A stretch of DNA of 64,000 bases from JACKBK01 sp963707275 (GTDB lineage Bacteria > Chloroflexota > Anaerolineae > JAAEKA01), in contig CAVPPH010000009.1 in NCBI GenBank assembly GCA_963707275.1, positions 124,001-188,000 of the forward strand. The letters are read 5' to 3'. Shown in pieces: positions 29,256 to 37,095 of this stretch. Under the pieces are notes generated by a model that made no database searches, was not told the DNA's origin, and was given only the letters and a program-made list of their open reading frames with translations. The position numbers and the translations under genes were made by a program. How positions within the stretch are numbered: the stretch's first letter is position 1; each line of letters opens with the position of its first letter.

Positions 29256-30032
29256 ATGCGAATCCTTGTCATTTCCGATGTGCACGCCAACCTCGCAGCG
29301 CTGGAAGAGGTGCTGGCCGATGCCTCAGCGTTTGTCTGGGGCGACCAGCGCGGATTCGATGCGATCTGGTCGTTGGGCGACATTGTCGGCTACGGGCCGT
29401 ACCCCAACGAGTGTATCCAGCGCCTGGAAGCGGCTGCGCCCGACCATGTGCGTGTGGCAGGCAACCATGATTGGGCCGCTTTGGGTGAGCTGGATATCGA
29501 CGACTTCAACCCTGAGGCCCGCAAGATGGTGCTGTGGACCCAGGAGAATCTGGACTCGCACAGTTTCGAGTATCTGCGCAGCCTGCCGTCGGTCCCGCAG
29601 GAACATGCGAAGTTCACTGTGACTCACGCCAGCCCGCGCCATCCGATCTGGGAATATATCACCAGTACCCGCCTCGCGAGGGAAAACTTCGACTTCTTCG
29701 ACACCCCGTATTGCCTCGTGGGACATACCCATGTCCCGCTGCTCTTTCGCCTCGCCCTGGATGCCAAGACGCGCCGGATGAGCTGCACCGGCCACCTGCC
29801 TGTCGCCGACCTCGACATCAGCCTGCTGGGCGAGCATCGTCTGATTGTCAACCCCGGCAGCGTGGGGCAGCCGCGCGACAACGACGCGCGCGCGGCCTAT
29901 CTGCTCCTCGACACCGAGCAGGAAGTGATGCGCTTCCGCCGCGTGCGCTACGATATCGAGATGACCCAGGCCGCGATGCGCGCGGCAGACCTGCCCGAAC
30001 GCCTCATCGCCCGTATTGCCTACGGCTGGTAG
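29256..30032 (+). CDS. Metallophosphoesterase (calcineurin-like)
   Basis: The 258-residue protein has all the dinuclear metal motifs in order: SDVHAN (residues 7-12), GDIVGYGPYPNE, GNHDWA, THASPRHPIWEY and GHTHVP, with NPGSVGQPRD near the C-terminus. It belongs to the cytoplasmic phosphodiesterase/phosphatase group related to YfcE. The substrate is unknown. It is transcribed away from tsaE. Confidence 0.85.
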   Translation: MRILVISDVHANLAALEEVLADASAFVWGDQRGFDAIWSLGDIVGYGPYPNECIQRLEAAAPDHVRVAGNHDWAALGELDIDDFNPEARKMVLWTQENLDSHSFEYLRSLPSVPQEHAKFTVTHASPRHPIWEYITSTRLARENFDFFDTPYCLVGHTHVPLLFRLALDAKTRRMSCTGHLPVADLDISLLGEHRLIVNPGSVGQPRDNDARAAYLLLDTEQEVMRFRRVRYDIEMTQAAMRAADLPERLIARIAYGW

Positions 30033-30159
30033 GGCAGAAATCGGCCCGCCGCGCGCTGAATCTGCCTGAACAATCGAGGGGTTGGTTTCGTGGAATCTGT
30101 GGGAGCTGTTGCGTGCTCCCGTCTTTGCCCACAAGTAATGGTTTCGGAGGAGCATTGAA

Positions 30160-31086
30160 ATGAGACGAGTCACCTATATGTTACTGGTCGCGACGATCTT
30201 GGCTGCCCTGGCCGGGTGCGCCGCGCCGGCCCCTGAATCGCAGACAGTCGTCCGCGATATGGCAGGGGCGCCGGCTGCCGAAGCGCCGGCCCCGCAGATG
30301 GATTTCGCTGAGGAGTCGGCTGCCGGTGATGCCGGTGTGGTGATCGGCCAGGGTGAAATTGTGCAAGATCTGCGCAAGATCATTTACCAGGCATTTGTCA
30401 GCATCGTCGTCAAGGACCCGGCGGCCAGCCTGAAGGCTGTCGAGGCGCTGGCTGCCAGCGCCGGCGGCTACGTTTCGCAGTCGGAACTGAACCAGTACTA
30501 CGGCGACCTGATGCGCGGTCACATCGTGATCCGCGTGCCGGCCGAGAGCTACCCGGCTACGCTGGATGCCATCCGCGCGCTGGGGATTCGGGTTATCAAC
30601 GAGAACAGCAACGCCAGCGATGTCACTGCTGAGTATGCCGATTTGGAAGCGCAACTGCGCAACCTGGAGGCGGCCGAGCGCGAGCTGCAGGCCATGTTGA
30701 CCGAGGTGCGCGAACGTCCCAACGCCAAACCCAGCGACATCCTGGAGGTCTACAACGCGCTGACCGAGAAGCGCGGCCAGATCGAGCAGGTCAAGGGGCG
30801 CTTGGTGTACCTGTCCAATCAGGTGTCGCTGTCGACGATCACGGTTGATTTGGTGCCGGATGAGGGCGAGAAGCCGGTGGTGGAGGAAGGCTGGCAGCCG
30901 TTGGTGACGGTCAAGAACGCGCTGCGGACACTGGTGTCGGTGATGCAGGGGCTGATCGACACCCTCATCAACCTGGTGATCGTGGTGTTGCCGATCCTGT
31001 TGCTGCTGGCGGTGCCGATCGTGCTGATCATCCTGCTGATCCGCTGGCTGCGCAAGCGACGCAAGAGCAAGCAACTCGCCGAATAG
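30160..31086 (+). CDS. DUF4349 lipoprotein with C-terminal membrane segment
   Basis: The 308-residue protein begins with a lipoprotein signal (LLVATILAALAGCAAP, lipobox cysteine at residue 20). The DUF4349 domain follows with VSIVVKDPAASLKAVEALA, GGYVSQSELN, GHIVIRVPAESYPATLDAI, a coiled coil (LEAQLRNLEAAERELQAML) and LSTITVDLVP. One membrane helix (IVVLPILLLLAVPIVLIILL, near residues 275-294) and a basic tail end the chain. The function of the family is not known; an envelope role is likely. GGAGGAGC lies eight bases before the ATG. Confidence 0.85.
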   Translation: MRRVTYMLLVATILAALAGCAAPAPESQTVVRDMAGAPAAEAPAPQMDFAEESAAGDAGVVIGQGEIVQDLRKIIYQAFVSIVVKDPAASLKAVEALAASAGGYVSQSELNQYYGDLMRGHIVIRVPAESYPATLDAIRALGIRVINENSNASDVTAEYADLEAQLRNLEAAERELQAMLTEVRERPNAKPSDILEVYNALTEKRGQIEQVKGRLVYLSNQVSLSTITVDLVPDEGEKPVVEEGWQPLVTVKNALRTLVSVMQGLIDTLINLVIVVLPILLLLAVPIVLIILLIRWLRKRRKSKQLAE

Positions 31087-31096
31087 TGACACACAA

Positions 31097-31130
31097 AGAA
31101 GTCCGACTTTTTGCGAAAAGTCGGACTTCT
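31097..31130. terminator. Hairpin between convergent genes
   Basis: AGAAGTCCGACTTTT (31097-31111) pairs with AAAAGTCGGACTTCT (31116-31130) around TGCG. It sits 11 bp after the DUF4349 stop and should act in both directions. Confidence 0.7.
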
Positions 31131-31159
31131 GCTATGGCAGGTGCTTTGCATAACCCTAT

Positions 31160-31189
31160 CGGCTCGACTCTTTCGAAAAAGCCGAGCCG
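31160..31189 (-). terminator. Imperfect hairpin after the cNMP/bPH2 gene
   Basis: CGGCTCG and CGAGCCG flank a CTTTCGAAAAAG core, 28 bp beyond the stop of the minus-strand gene. Confidence 0.45.
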
Positions 31190-31216
31190 CAGCTTGCCAG
31201 CAATACTGAACGTCTG

Positions 31217-33868
31217 TTATTCGGACTCCTGGAAGTTATGGTACAGGTCCAACGCTTCCAGTTGTACCGACTGCTGTGCAGCTTTTGCCTTTTTTTCACT
31301 GGCCTGACGGGCGACTTCCAGGCGCAGGAACACCTCCTGCTGTACCGCCTCGGGGTGGGGCACATGCAGGAACTCGAAGTTGCCAAAGGTAGACGCTGTC
31401 TCTACGGTCACCGTGCCGAAGTCTAGTAGATTCGCCCAGAAGTAGGGGATCAGGAAGCTGGCGTTCTGCACCTTGTCCCACTCAGCCTGCTTGACTTCCT
31501 CGCGCAGCCCCAGCGGCAAGGCGTAGATGTCGATGATGTGCAGCCGGGTCAGGATATACTTGTCGTTCCGCCAGTTTTCGACGCGGAACCAGAGCCAGAA
31601 GAGGCAGATGATCACCCAAACAACCAGCCCTCCCTCGATGAACGAAGGCAGTCCGAGACTCTGAATGAACTTTCCAGGGATCAGAATCACCACGCCCGTG
31701 ATGATCAGCGTGATAATCGGAATGGCGGCAGCGCGAACCAGGAACCAGGGATGCTTGCGGTAGACCACGGTGTCTGGTTCTTTTTCAGCTTTGCGTCTTT
31801 TCTTGGCGGCTCGCTCCTTCCTCACTTCCTCGCCCGCGCTCTTGGACATCAAGCTGATGATCCAAATGTAGGCGGTCTCTGGAAAGCGCCACAGCCAGCG
31901 GAAGAAACGCCGGATCGGGCTAAGCACGCGCTGGAAAAAGGCAGCGAGCGGCCCGACATGCTCAGCCACCATTGTACCTTCAGGAAGTACGCGCGGCGGA
32001 TAGGTGGGGATGAGCCGGATTCTGAGCTTCTGCATCATCATGTGGCGCAGGTTTTCCCGCTCTTCCGCCTGGACGAACGCCTTTCGCTGGGCCTGCAAGC
32101 CGGCAATGATACCCTGTACCTTGGCCGGGTTCGGCAGCATGGAAAAGCGAATGACGCCGCCTGTGGCCGCAGTGCTGATGTTCAGATCGCCAAAGTTGAA
32201 TATCTTCCCGATCAGCCGCGTGCGCAGCTCGGTATCCTGCACGCGCTCCATCATAGCGTCGACGCGGTTCTCGCTGATGAGCAGCACCTGATCACGGCGC
32301 ACCAGACGCTGCGTTGTGATGACGTAGTAGTCGTTGTAATAGTCCACCATGTACCACGTCAGCAGGAGCGCCAGCGGAATGAGCAATACCATGGCATAAG
32401 TGAGCGTCGTGATATTCAGCTTGAAGATGGCGTCCGTCAGCGCTATCACTCCAACAAAACCATAGGCGATCACAAAGGCCAGGACGACTCGCAGCCAGAG
32501 CCAGATCGAATGGCGGCGCGTGACGAGAATGACCTCCTCGTCCTGCTTCAGCCAGTCATATTCCTTGCCGATAGGGCCCTTCAGGACCGTGGCGCCGAGC
32601 TTGGTGTGCTCCCACCTTGTCCGGTTTGACTGGATCAGGAACTTCAGGTCATCCTCCTGGAGAGTCAGCCAATCTGAGCCATCGAAATCCGTCCCATCCG
32701 GCAAAGTCGACGCCGTCGAGCGGACAGTAGCCACATAGCGGTCGTGCGCCAGCAGTGCATGAATGCCAAAGAAGTCGTTTTCACCCTCGCGCAACAGATA
32801 TTGGGGCAGCTCGCGGCCGGACGCATCGCGCGTGTACACATGCGCCGTGCCGGCGGCCAGCACATAGAGTTTGGTTCCATCCTGCCCTTGCCGCACTACG
32901 TCCAGATCGGCAGGCACATGTTCCCAGCCGGTGATGCTCAACAGGTCATCCCAGTGCTGTGGTTCGAGGCCAGAGAATAGCTCATCCTTGCCCAACGCGT
33001 CGACCAATCGCTTGCGCAGGTCAAAGTGTTGCATAAGTTGGTTCCGGACATCCGCTACGCCAGCGGCCAGTCTCGTTACAACACCCTGTTCAACGCTCAT
33101 CAGCTTGACTCGGGTTTCGGCCACGGCCGTCACTGTTTCGAGACCGCGTAGATTCCAGACAGCCAGTTTTCCGCCGGCAAAGTAGTTGCCAGCAGTCAGG
33201 ATCGGCGGCGACGGCGACGGCGCACTACCGGTATTGCCGTTCTGGTCAAACACCGCGCTGTGCCCGCCGGGGGCCAGCCCGACCTCGCCGCGTTCGCTGA
33301 TGCGCACCTGCCCCCAGTCGATGATCCACAAGCGGCCAACCTCGTCATCGCGTGTGCAAATAGTCTCGCCTGGCTTGAACTCCCTGGATTCGACGGTAGA
33401 CGCCAGAATCTCGATTTGGTTGTCTTTCAAAACACGCAGAATGGGAATGCCCTGAAGACGAAATGCACTCGAAAAGGTCAGCAGGTCCCACAACTCAGGG
33501 TGGCGGGTAATCAGCTCGTTCAGCGCCGACGCATGCACCTGGAGCAGGATTGACCGGGCTTCGGTGGCAGCCTGAGTAGTGTGTCCCTCGCCGCGGAAGA
33601 GCCGTTCCTGCAACAGCACCGCGCCCTTGGTGCAGGTGCGGAACCACCACTCCTCACCCTGGGCGTCCTTGATAAACTGGCGCACCTGGCCCTCGTAAAC
33701 GATGAAGGCGTCGTCTGATCGGGTGGCTCGGGCGAAGACCGACGTCCCGGCCGGCAACTCGACCTGCGCGGCATTGCTGGCCAGCCAGCGAATATCGCGC
33801 TCAGGCCAGGCTGACACCCGCGGCAGGGTGCGCAGAAACGCTTCGATCTCGTGTTGTTCGATGGTCAT
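31217..33868 (-). CDS. Membrane protein with three cNMP-binding-like domains and two bPH2 domains
   Basis: The 883-residue protein is intact. Three cupin-type cyclic-nucleotide-binding-like domains occupy about residues 10-130 (VELPAGTSVFARATRSDDAF), 150-265 (REFKPGETICTRDDEVGRLW) and 288-405 (PADLDVVRQGQDGTKLYVLA). A bPH2 (DUF304) membrane unit follows at about 440-610, with two helices and YYNDYYVITTQRLVRRDQ. After a charged linker a second bPH2 unit (about 705-860) has WRNDKYILTRLHIIDIYALP and WDKVQNASFLIP. The C-terminus is a coiled coil. No catalytic or DNA-binding domain is visible, so it may be a membrane sensor or scaffold. Ligand and partners are unknown. Confidence 0.8.
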   Translation of the reverse strand: MTIEQHEIEAFLRTLPRVSAWPERDIRWLASNAAQVELPAGTSVFARATRSDDAFIVYEGQVRQFIKDAQGEEWWFRTCTKGAVLLQERLFRGEGHTTQAATEARSILLQVHASALNELITRHPELWDLLTFSSAFRLQGIPILRVLKDNQIEILASTVESREFKPGETICTRDDEVGRLWIIDWGQVRISERGEVGLAPGGHSAVFDQNGNTGSAPSPSPPILTAGNYFAGGKLAVWNLRGLETVTAVAETRVKLMSVEQGVVTRLAAGVADVRNQLMQHFDLRKRLVDALGKDELFSGLEPQHWDDLLSITGWEHVPADLDVVRQGQDGTKLYVLAAGTAHVYTRDASGRELPQYLLREGENDFFGIHALLAHDRYVATVRSTASTLPDGTDFDGSDWLTLQEDDLKFLIQSNRTRWEHTKLGATVLKGPIGKEYDWLKQDEEVILVTRRHSIWLWLRVVLAFVIAYGFVGVIALTDAIFKLNITTLTYAMVLLIPLALLLTWYMVDYYNDYYVITTQRLVRRDQVLLISENRVDAMMERVQDTELRTRLIGKIFNFGDLNISTAATGGVIRFSMLPNPAKVQGIIAGLQAQRKAFVQAEERENLRHMMMQKLRIRLIPTYPPRVLPEGTMVAEHVGPLAAFFQRVLSPIRRFFRWLWRFPETAYIWIISLMSKSAGEEVRKERAAKKRRKAEKEPDTVVYRKHPWFLVRAAAIPIITLIITGVVILIPGKFIQSLGLPSFIEGGLVVWVIICLFWLWFRVENWRNDKYILTRLHIIDIYALPLGLREEVKQAEWDKVQNASFLIPYFWANLLDFGTVTVETASTFGNFEFLHVPHPEAVQQEVFLRLEVARQASEKKAKAAQQSVQLEALDLYHNFQESE

Positions 33869-34019
33869 CGCTTGTCAGAGTTGTCAGGGTGATCAGTACG
33901 GAAGTGGCCACCATCGGATTGACTAATTCTACCACAAAACGTTTTCAACTGCACATCCGTTCTGGAAGTACTTTGGACTTGCAACCTGATGGCAAAACTA
34001 GCACCATGGTTCACAACCG

Positions 34020-34028
34020 TGATATAAT
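34020..34028 (+). promoter_or_regulatory. Extended -10 promoter of etfBA
   Basis: TGATATAAT is a full extended -10 element (TG-n-TATAAT) 48 bp before the etfB start. No good -35 box is seen, as is usual for this type. Confidence 0.5.
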
Positions 34029-34076
34029 TCCGCCAACGTTTGATCCGAGTTCCAATAATCACAAGGAGGTGATCCC

Positions 34077-34871
34077 TTGAACATCGTGGTATGTGTCAAG
34101 CAGACCCCTGACACGGCAGAGCTTCCCAAGATCAGTGTGGCCGAGGTGGCGTCCGGTGATATCAAGACAACGCTGGTGCTCAACCCCTGGGATGAGTTTG
34201 CGGTGGAGGAGGGCCTGCAGTTACAGGATCGTTTCGGTGGCGATGTCACCGTTGTCACGGTCGGCGAGGAAAAGGCGACCGAGGCGCTGAAAGATGCCAT
34301 TGCGCGCGGCGTTCAGAGCGCCGTCCTGCTCAGCGATCCCGCATTCGCCGGTTCCGACGCCTGGGGAACGGCCACCATTCTGGCCGCCGCCATCAAGAAG
34401 AACGGGCCTGTGGATGTTGTGCTGGCCGGCAAGCAGTCTGTGGACGGCAACAGCGGACTGGTGGCTCCCGGCCTGGCCCGCAAGCTGGGCGCGACGCTGC
34501 TGACCAACGTCACGAAGATCGTCGATGTCGCCGCCGGCAAGATCACGGTCGAGCGCCAGCTTGAAGAAGGGCGCGAGACCCTGACCGCTAGCCTGCCCGC
34601 CGTCGTCTCGGTCAGCAAGGAAATCAACGACCCGCGCTATCCGACATTTATGGGCATTCGCAAGGCGTCCAAGGCACAGATACCGGTCTGGTCGCTGGCT
34701 GATCTCGGCGTGAGCGCCGGCAGCGTCGGCCAGGCGGCCGCCCTTGCCCAGTGGACCGATCTGCGCAAGCCGGCCGCCCGCTCGTCGCAGGTGGTGCTGG
34801 TCAAGGAAGCTACCGTCGAGGCCACCGCTGCCAAGCTGGCCGATTTGTTGATGGCCGAGAAGGTCATTTGA
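34077..34871 (+). CDS. etfB: Electron transfer flavoprotein subunit beta
   Basis: The 264-residue protein starts MNIVVCVKQTPDTAELP and has LNPWDEFAVEEGLQL, VTVGEEKATEALKDAIARG, AGKQSVDGNSGLVAPGLA and the EtfB signature region LPAVVSVSKEINDPRYPTFMGI with KASKAQIPVW. It forms the heterodimer with EtfA that carries electrons from acyl-CoA and similar dehydrogenases. The start codon is TTG, placed seven bases after the very strong ribosome binding site AAGGAGGTGAT. Confidence 0.93.
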   Translation: MNIVVCVKQTPDTAELPKISVAEVASGDIKTTLVLNPWDEFAVEEGLQLQDRFGGDVTVVTVGEEKATEALKDAIARGVQSAVLLSDPAFAGSDAWGTATILAAAIKKNGPVDVVLAGKQSVDGNSGLVAPGLARKLGATLLTNVTKIVDVAAGKITVERQLEEGRETLTASLPAVVSVSKEINDPRYPTFMGIRKASKAQIPVWSLADLGVSAGSVGQAAALAQWTDLRKPAARSSQVVLVKEATVEATAAKLADLLMAEKVI

Positions 34872-34889
34872 TCTGGGAGAGGTGAAAAA

Positions 34890-35867
34890 ATGAGTATTTT
34901 GGTATACATCGAACAGTTCAATGGCCAGGCGGCCCCCGTCTCCTGGGAAGTGTTGGGCAAAGCAAAATCGCTTGCCGGTCAGATGGGCGGCAAGCTGGCC
35001 GCAGTGGTCATCGGCAACGGCGTCGAGTCGGTTGCCGATGAGGCGCTGACCTACGGCGCTGACGTAGTGCATCTGGTCGAGGATGCCTCGCTGGCCGCCT
35101 TCCGGGTCGAGCCCTATGCGGCTGTCGTTGAAGACCTGGTGAAGTCGCACAGCCCGCAGGCCGTACTCTTCCCGGCGACCACCCGCGGGCGCGACTTGTC
35201 GGCTGTAGTGGCGTGTGACCTGGGCGCTGGTCTGGCGGCTGACTGCAGCGATCTGGCTGTGGAGGGCGGCGAACTGACCGCGGTGCGCCCAGTGTTTTCC
35301 GGCAACATGATGACCACGGTGCGCTTCGTCGGCCCGCTGGCAGTCGCCAGCGTTCGACCGCGTTCCTTCCCGACCCCGGAAGCTGGCGGCGCAGCCGGCG
35401 AAATCGTCCGCTCCGGCGCGGTCATGCCCGCGGGCGATATCCGTGAGCAGATCGACGCCTTCGAGGCGACGGCCGGCGGCGAGGTCAGCCTGACCGACGC
35501 CAAGATCATCGTCAGCGGCGGCCGCGGCGTGGCCAAAGATCCTGAGCTGGGCTTCAAGCTGGTCAAGGACCTGGCCGACTCTCTGGGTGGCGCGATGGGC
35601 GCCAGCCGCGCGGCGGTGGATGCGGGCTACATCCCCTACAAGCACCAGGTCGGCCAGACCGGCAAAACCGTGCGGCCTGACCTCTATATCGCCTGCGGCA
35701 TCAGCGGCGCGATCCAGCACCTGGCCGGCATGGGCAACTCCAAGCTCATCGTCGCCATCAACAAGGACCCTGAAGCGCCGATCTTCCAGGTTGCCAACTA
35801 CGGCGTCGTCGGCGACCTTTTCGAGGTCGTGCCGGCGCTGACTGCTGAGTTCAAGAAGCGGTTGTAA
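34890..35867 (+). CDS. etfA: Electron transfer flavoprotein subunit alpha
   Basis: The 325-residue protein has the N-terminal Rossmann half (ILVYIEQFNGQAAPVSWEVL, VLFPATTRGRDLSAVVACDL) and the FAD-binding C-terminal half (IIVSGGRGVAKDPELGFKLV, GASRAAVDAGYIPYKHQVGQ, YIACGISGAIQHLAGM, INKDPEAPIFQVANYGVVGD). It lies 18 bp after etfB with its own GGGAGAGG site. No dehydrogenase or ETF-quinone oxidoreductase gene is next to it in this window. Confidence 0.93.
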   Translation: MSILVYIEQFNGQAAPVSWEVLGKAKSLAGQMGGKLAAVVIGNGVESVADEALTYGADVVHLVEDASLAAFRVEPYAAVVEDLVKSHSPQAVLFPATTRGRDLSAVVACDLGAGLAADCSDLAVEGGELTAVRPVFSGNMMTTVRFVGPLAVASVRPRSFPTPEAGGAAGEIVRSGAVMPAGDIREQIDAFEATAGGEVSLTDAKIIVSGGRGVAKDPELGFKLVKDLADSLGGAMGASRAAVDAGYIPYKHQVGQTGKTVRPDLYIACGISGAIQHLAGMGNSKLIVAINKDPEAPIFQVANYGVVGDLFEVVPALTAEFKKRL

Positions 35868-35875
35868 GCATCCGC

Positions 35876-35912
35876 AAGTGACAGGCACTTTCCGAAAGAG
35901 CCTGTCACTTTT
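35876..35912 (+). terminator. First terminator after etfBA
   Basis: AAGTGACAGGC and GCCTGTCACTT pair around CTTTCCGAAAG and are followed by TTTCC. It begins 9 bp after the etfA stop. Confidence 0.7.
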
Positions 35913-35926
35913 CCTGCCGAGCACAC

Positions 35927-35960
35927 AAGTGCCGGGGACTTTCGAAAGTCCCCGGCATTT
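35927..35960 (+). terminator. Second terminator after etfBA
   Basis: TGCCGGGGACTTT and AAAGTCCCCGGCA form a perfect palindrome around CG, followed by TTTC. Together with the hairpin at 35876 it makes a tandem terminator. Confidence 0.65.
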
Positions 35961-36079
35961 CAATTCCTGGCGTGAACAAAATCTCCCCTAGATCCGTGAT
36001 ATGCCGTGTATCGAGCAGCAAATGACGTTAGATACCAAAGTCGATACGACAAGTACAACACAGTTTGGAGGAAAGAGAA

Positions 36080-36856
36080 ATGTCTGAAAAACCTATGCGA
36101 TGGACGATGATTGCGCTGGCGGTGCTGCTGGCAGGAGCAGGCTTGTTCCTGGCTGTCAATAGCGCGCCGCGGACGGTTGAGGCTCAGGGTGCGACGGGCA
36201 GCGCAGCGGTCCTGCCGCGCACGATCACGGTGGTCGGCGAAGGCACGGTCGCGATCGAGCCGGACGTTGCGTCGGTGCAGATCGGCGTCGAGACCACCGG
36301 CGAGAGCGCCGATGAAGCCAGCGCCGAGGCAGCCGATGTGATGGACGCTGTACTGGCGGCGATGACCCGCCTGCGGATACCCAGCAAGAACATCCAGACG
36401 GCCGGCTACAGCATCTGGGTCGAGCGCCCGACGACGTTTGAAGGCAAGCCCGGTGACAACGTGCTCTACCACGTCAACAACACCGTTGCCGTAACAATAA
36501 GCGATCTGAGCACGGTCGGCGACGTGCTGGAGGCCGCCATCGCAGCAGGGGCAAACAGCATCTACGGCGTCAACTTCAGCGTCGCCGACCCGGATGCTGT
36601 CATGGCTGAGGCGCGCAAGAAGGCATCCGAGGATGCCCTGGCGCGCGCCGAAGAGTTGGCGGCCCTGCACGGCGTCGCAGTCGGTGAGCTAATCAGCATC
36701 AGCGAGGTGATCTCTGGCAACGCTGTGCCGCTGGCTAGTGTTAACGCCGAATACGCCTTGGGCAAGGGCGGCGGTCCCATCGCCCCCGGCGAGCTGGTGA
36801 TGACCTCCCAATTACAGGTGGTGTACGCCATCGCAGATCCGGTCGAAGCGAATTGA
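36080..36856 (+). CDS. SIMPL-domain (DUF541) secreted/anchored protein
   Basis: The 258-residue protein has an N-terminal membrane segment (IALAVLLAGAGLFLAVNSA, residues 10-29). The SIMPL domain follows: TITVVGEGTVAIEPDVASVQ, AAMTRLRIPSKNIQTAGYSI, NTVAVTISDLSTVGDVLEAA and AARKKASEDALARAEELA-type region near residues 175-195. The family is found in periplasmic and outer proteins of uncertain role. The start is the ATG after GGAGGAAAGAGAA; an upstream in-frame ATG at 36065 overlaps this ribosome binding site and is rejected. Confidence 0.85.
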   Translation: MSEKPMRWTMIALAVLLAGAGLFLAVNSAPRTVEAQGATGSAAVLPRTITVVGEGTVAIEPDVASVQIGVETTGESADEASAEAADVMDAVLAAMTRLRIPSKNIQTAGYSIWVERPTTFEGKPGDNVLYHVNNTVAVTISDLSTVGDVLEAAIAAGANSIYGVNFSVADPDAVMAEARKKASEDALARAEELAALHGVAVGELISISEVISGNAVPLASVNAEYALGKGGGPIAPGELVMTSQLQVVYAIADPVEAN

Positions 36857-36894
36857 TGGCAAGAACTCGTCGGGTTCTAGTTGCTGTAACAACG

Positions 36895-36925
36895 AACGGG
36901 TTGGTCACTTGACCAGCCCGTTTGT
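36895..36925 (+). terminator. Terminator after the SIMPL gene
   Basis: AACGGGTTGGTCA pairs with TGACCAGCCCGTT (one G-T pair) and is followed by TGTCTT, 38 bp beyond the stop. Confidence 0.65.
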
Positions 36926-36964
36926 CTTACTCCACTGAATTGGCGATCTTTGAGGAATCAAATC

Positions 36965-37012
36965 GACAAGATTATCAGGATTGAAGCAGTCCCAAATCCT
37001 GTTAATCCTGTC
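36965..37012. repeat. Imperfect inverted repeat of ACAGGATT words
   Basis: GACAAGATTATCAGGATT (36965-36982) and AATCCTGTTAATCCTGTC (36995-37012) are near-perfect inverses. Words like these recur between genes in several bacterial phyla; no function is known. Confidence 0.45.
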
Positions 37013-37095
37013 GCACCCGAGCGCCTGTCATTTGTAGTGGGTCGAGCACGTGATCTACACGGTTTCGAATCACCAGCGAAGGATATCTCCGGGCA

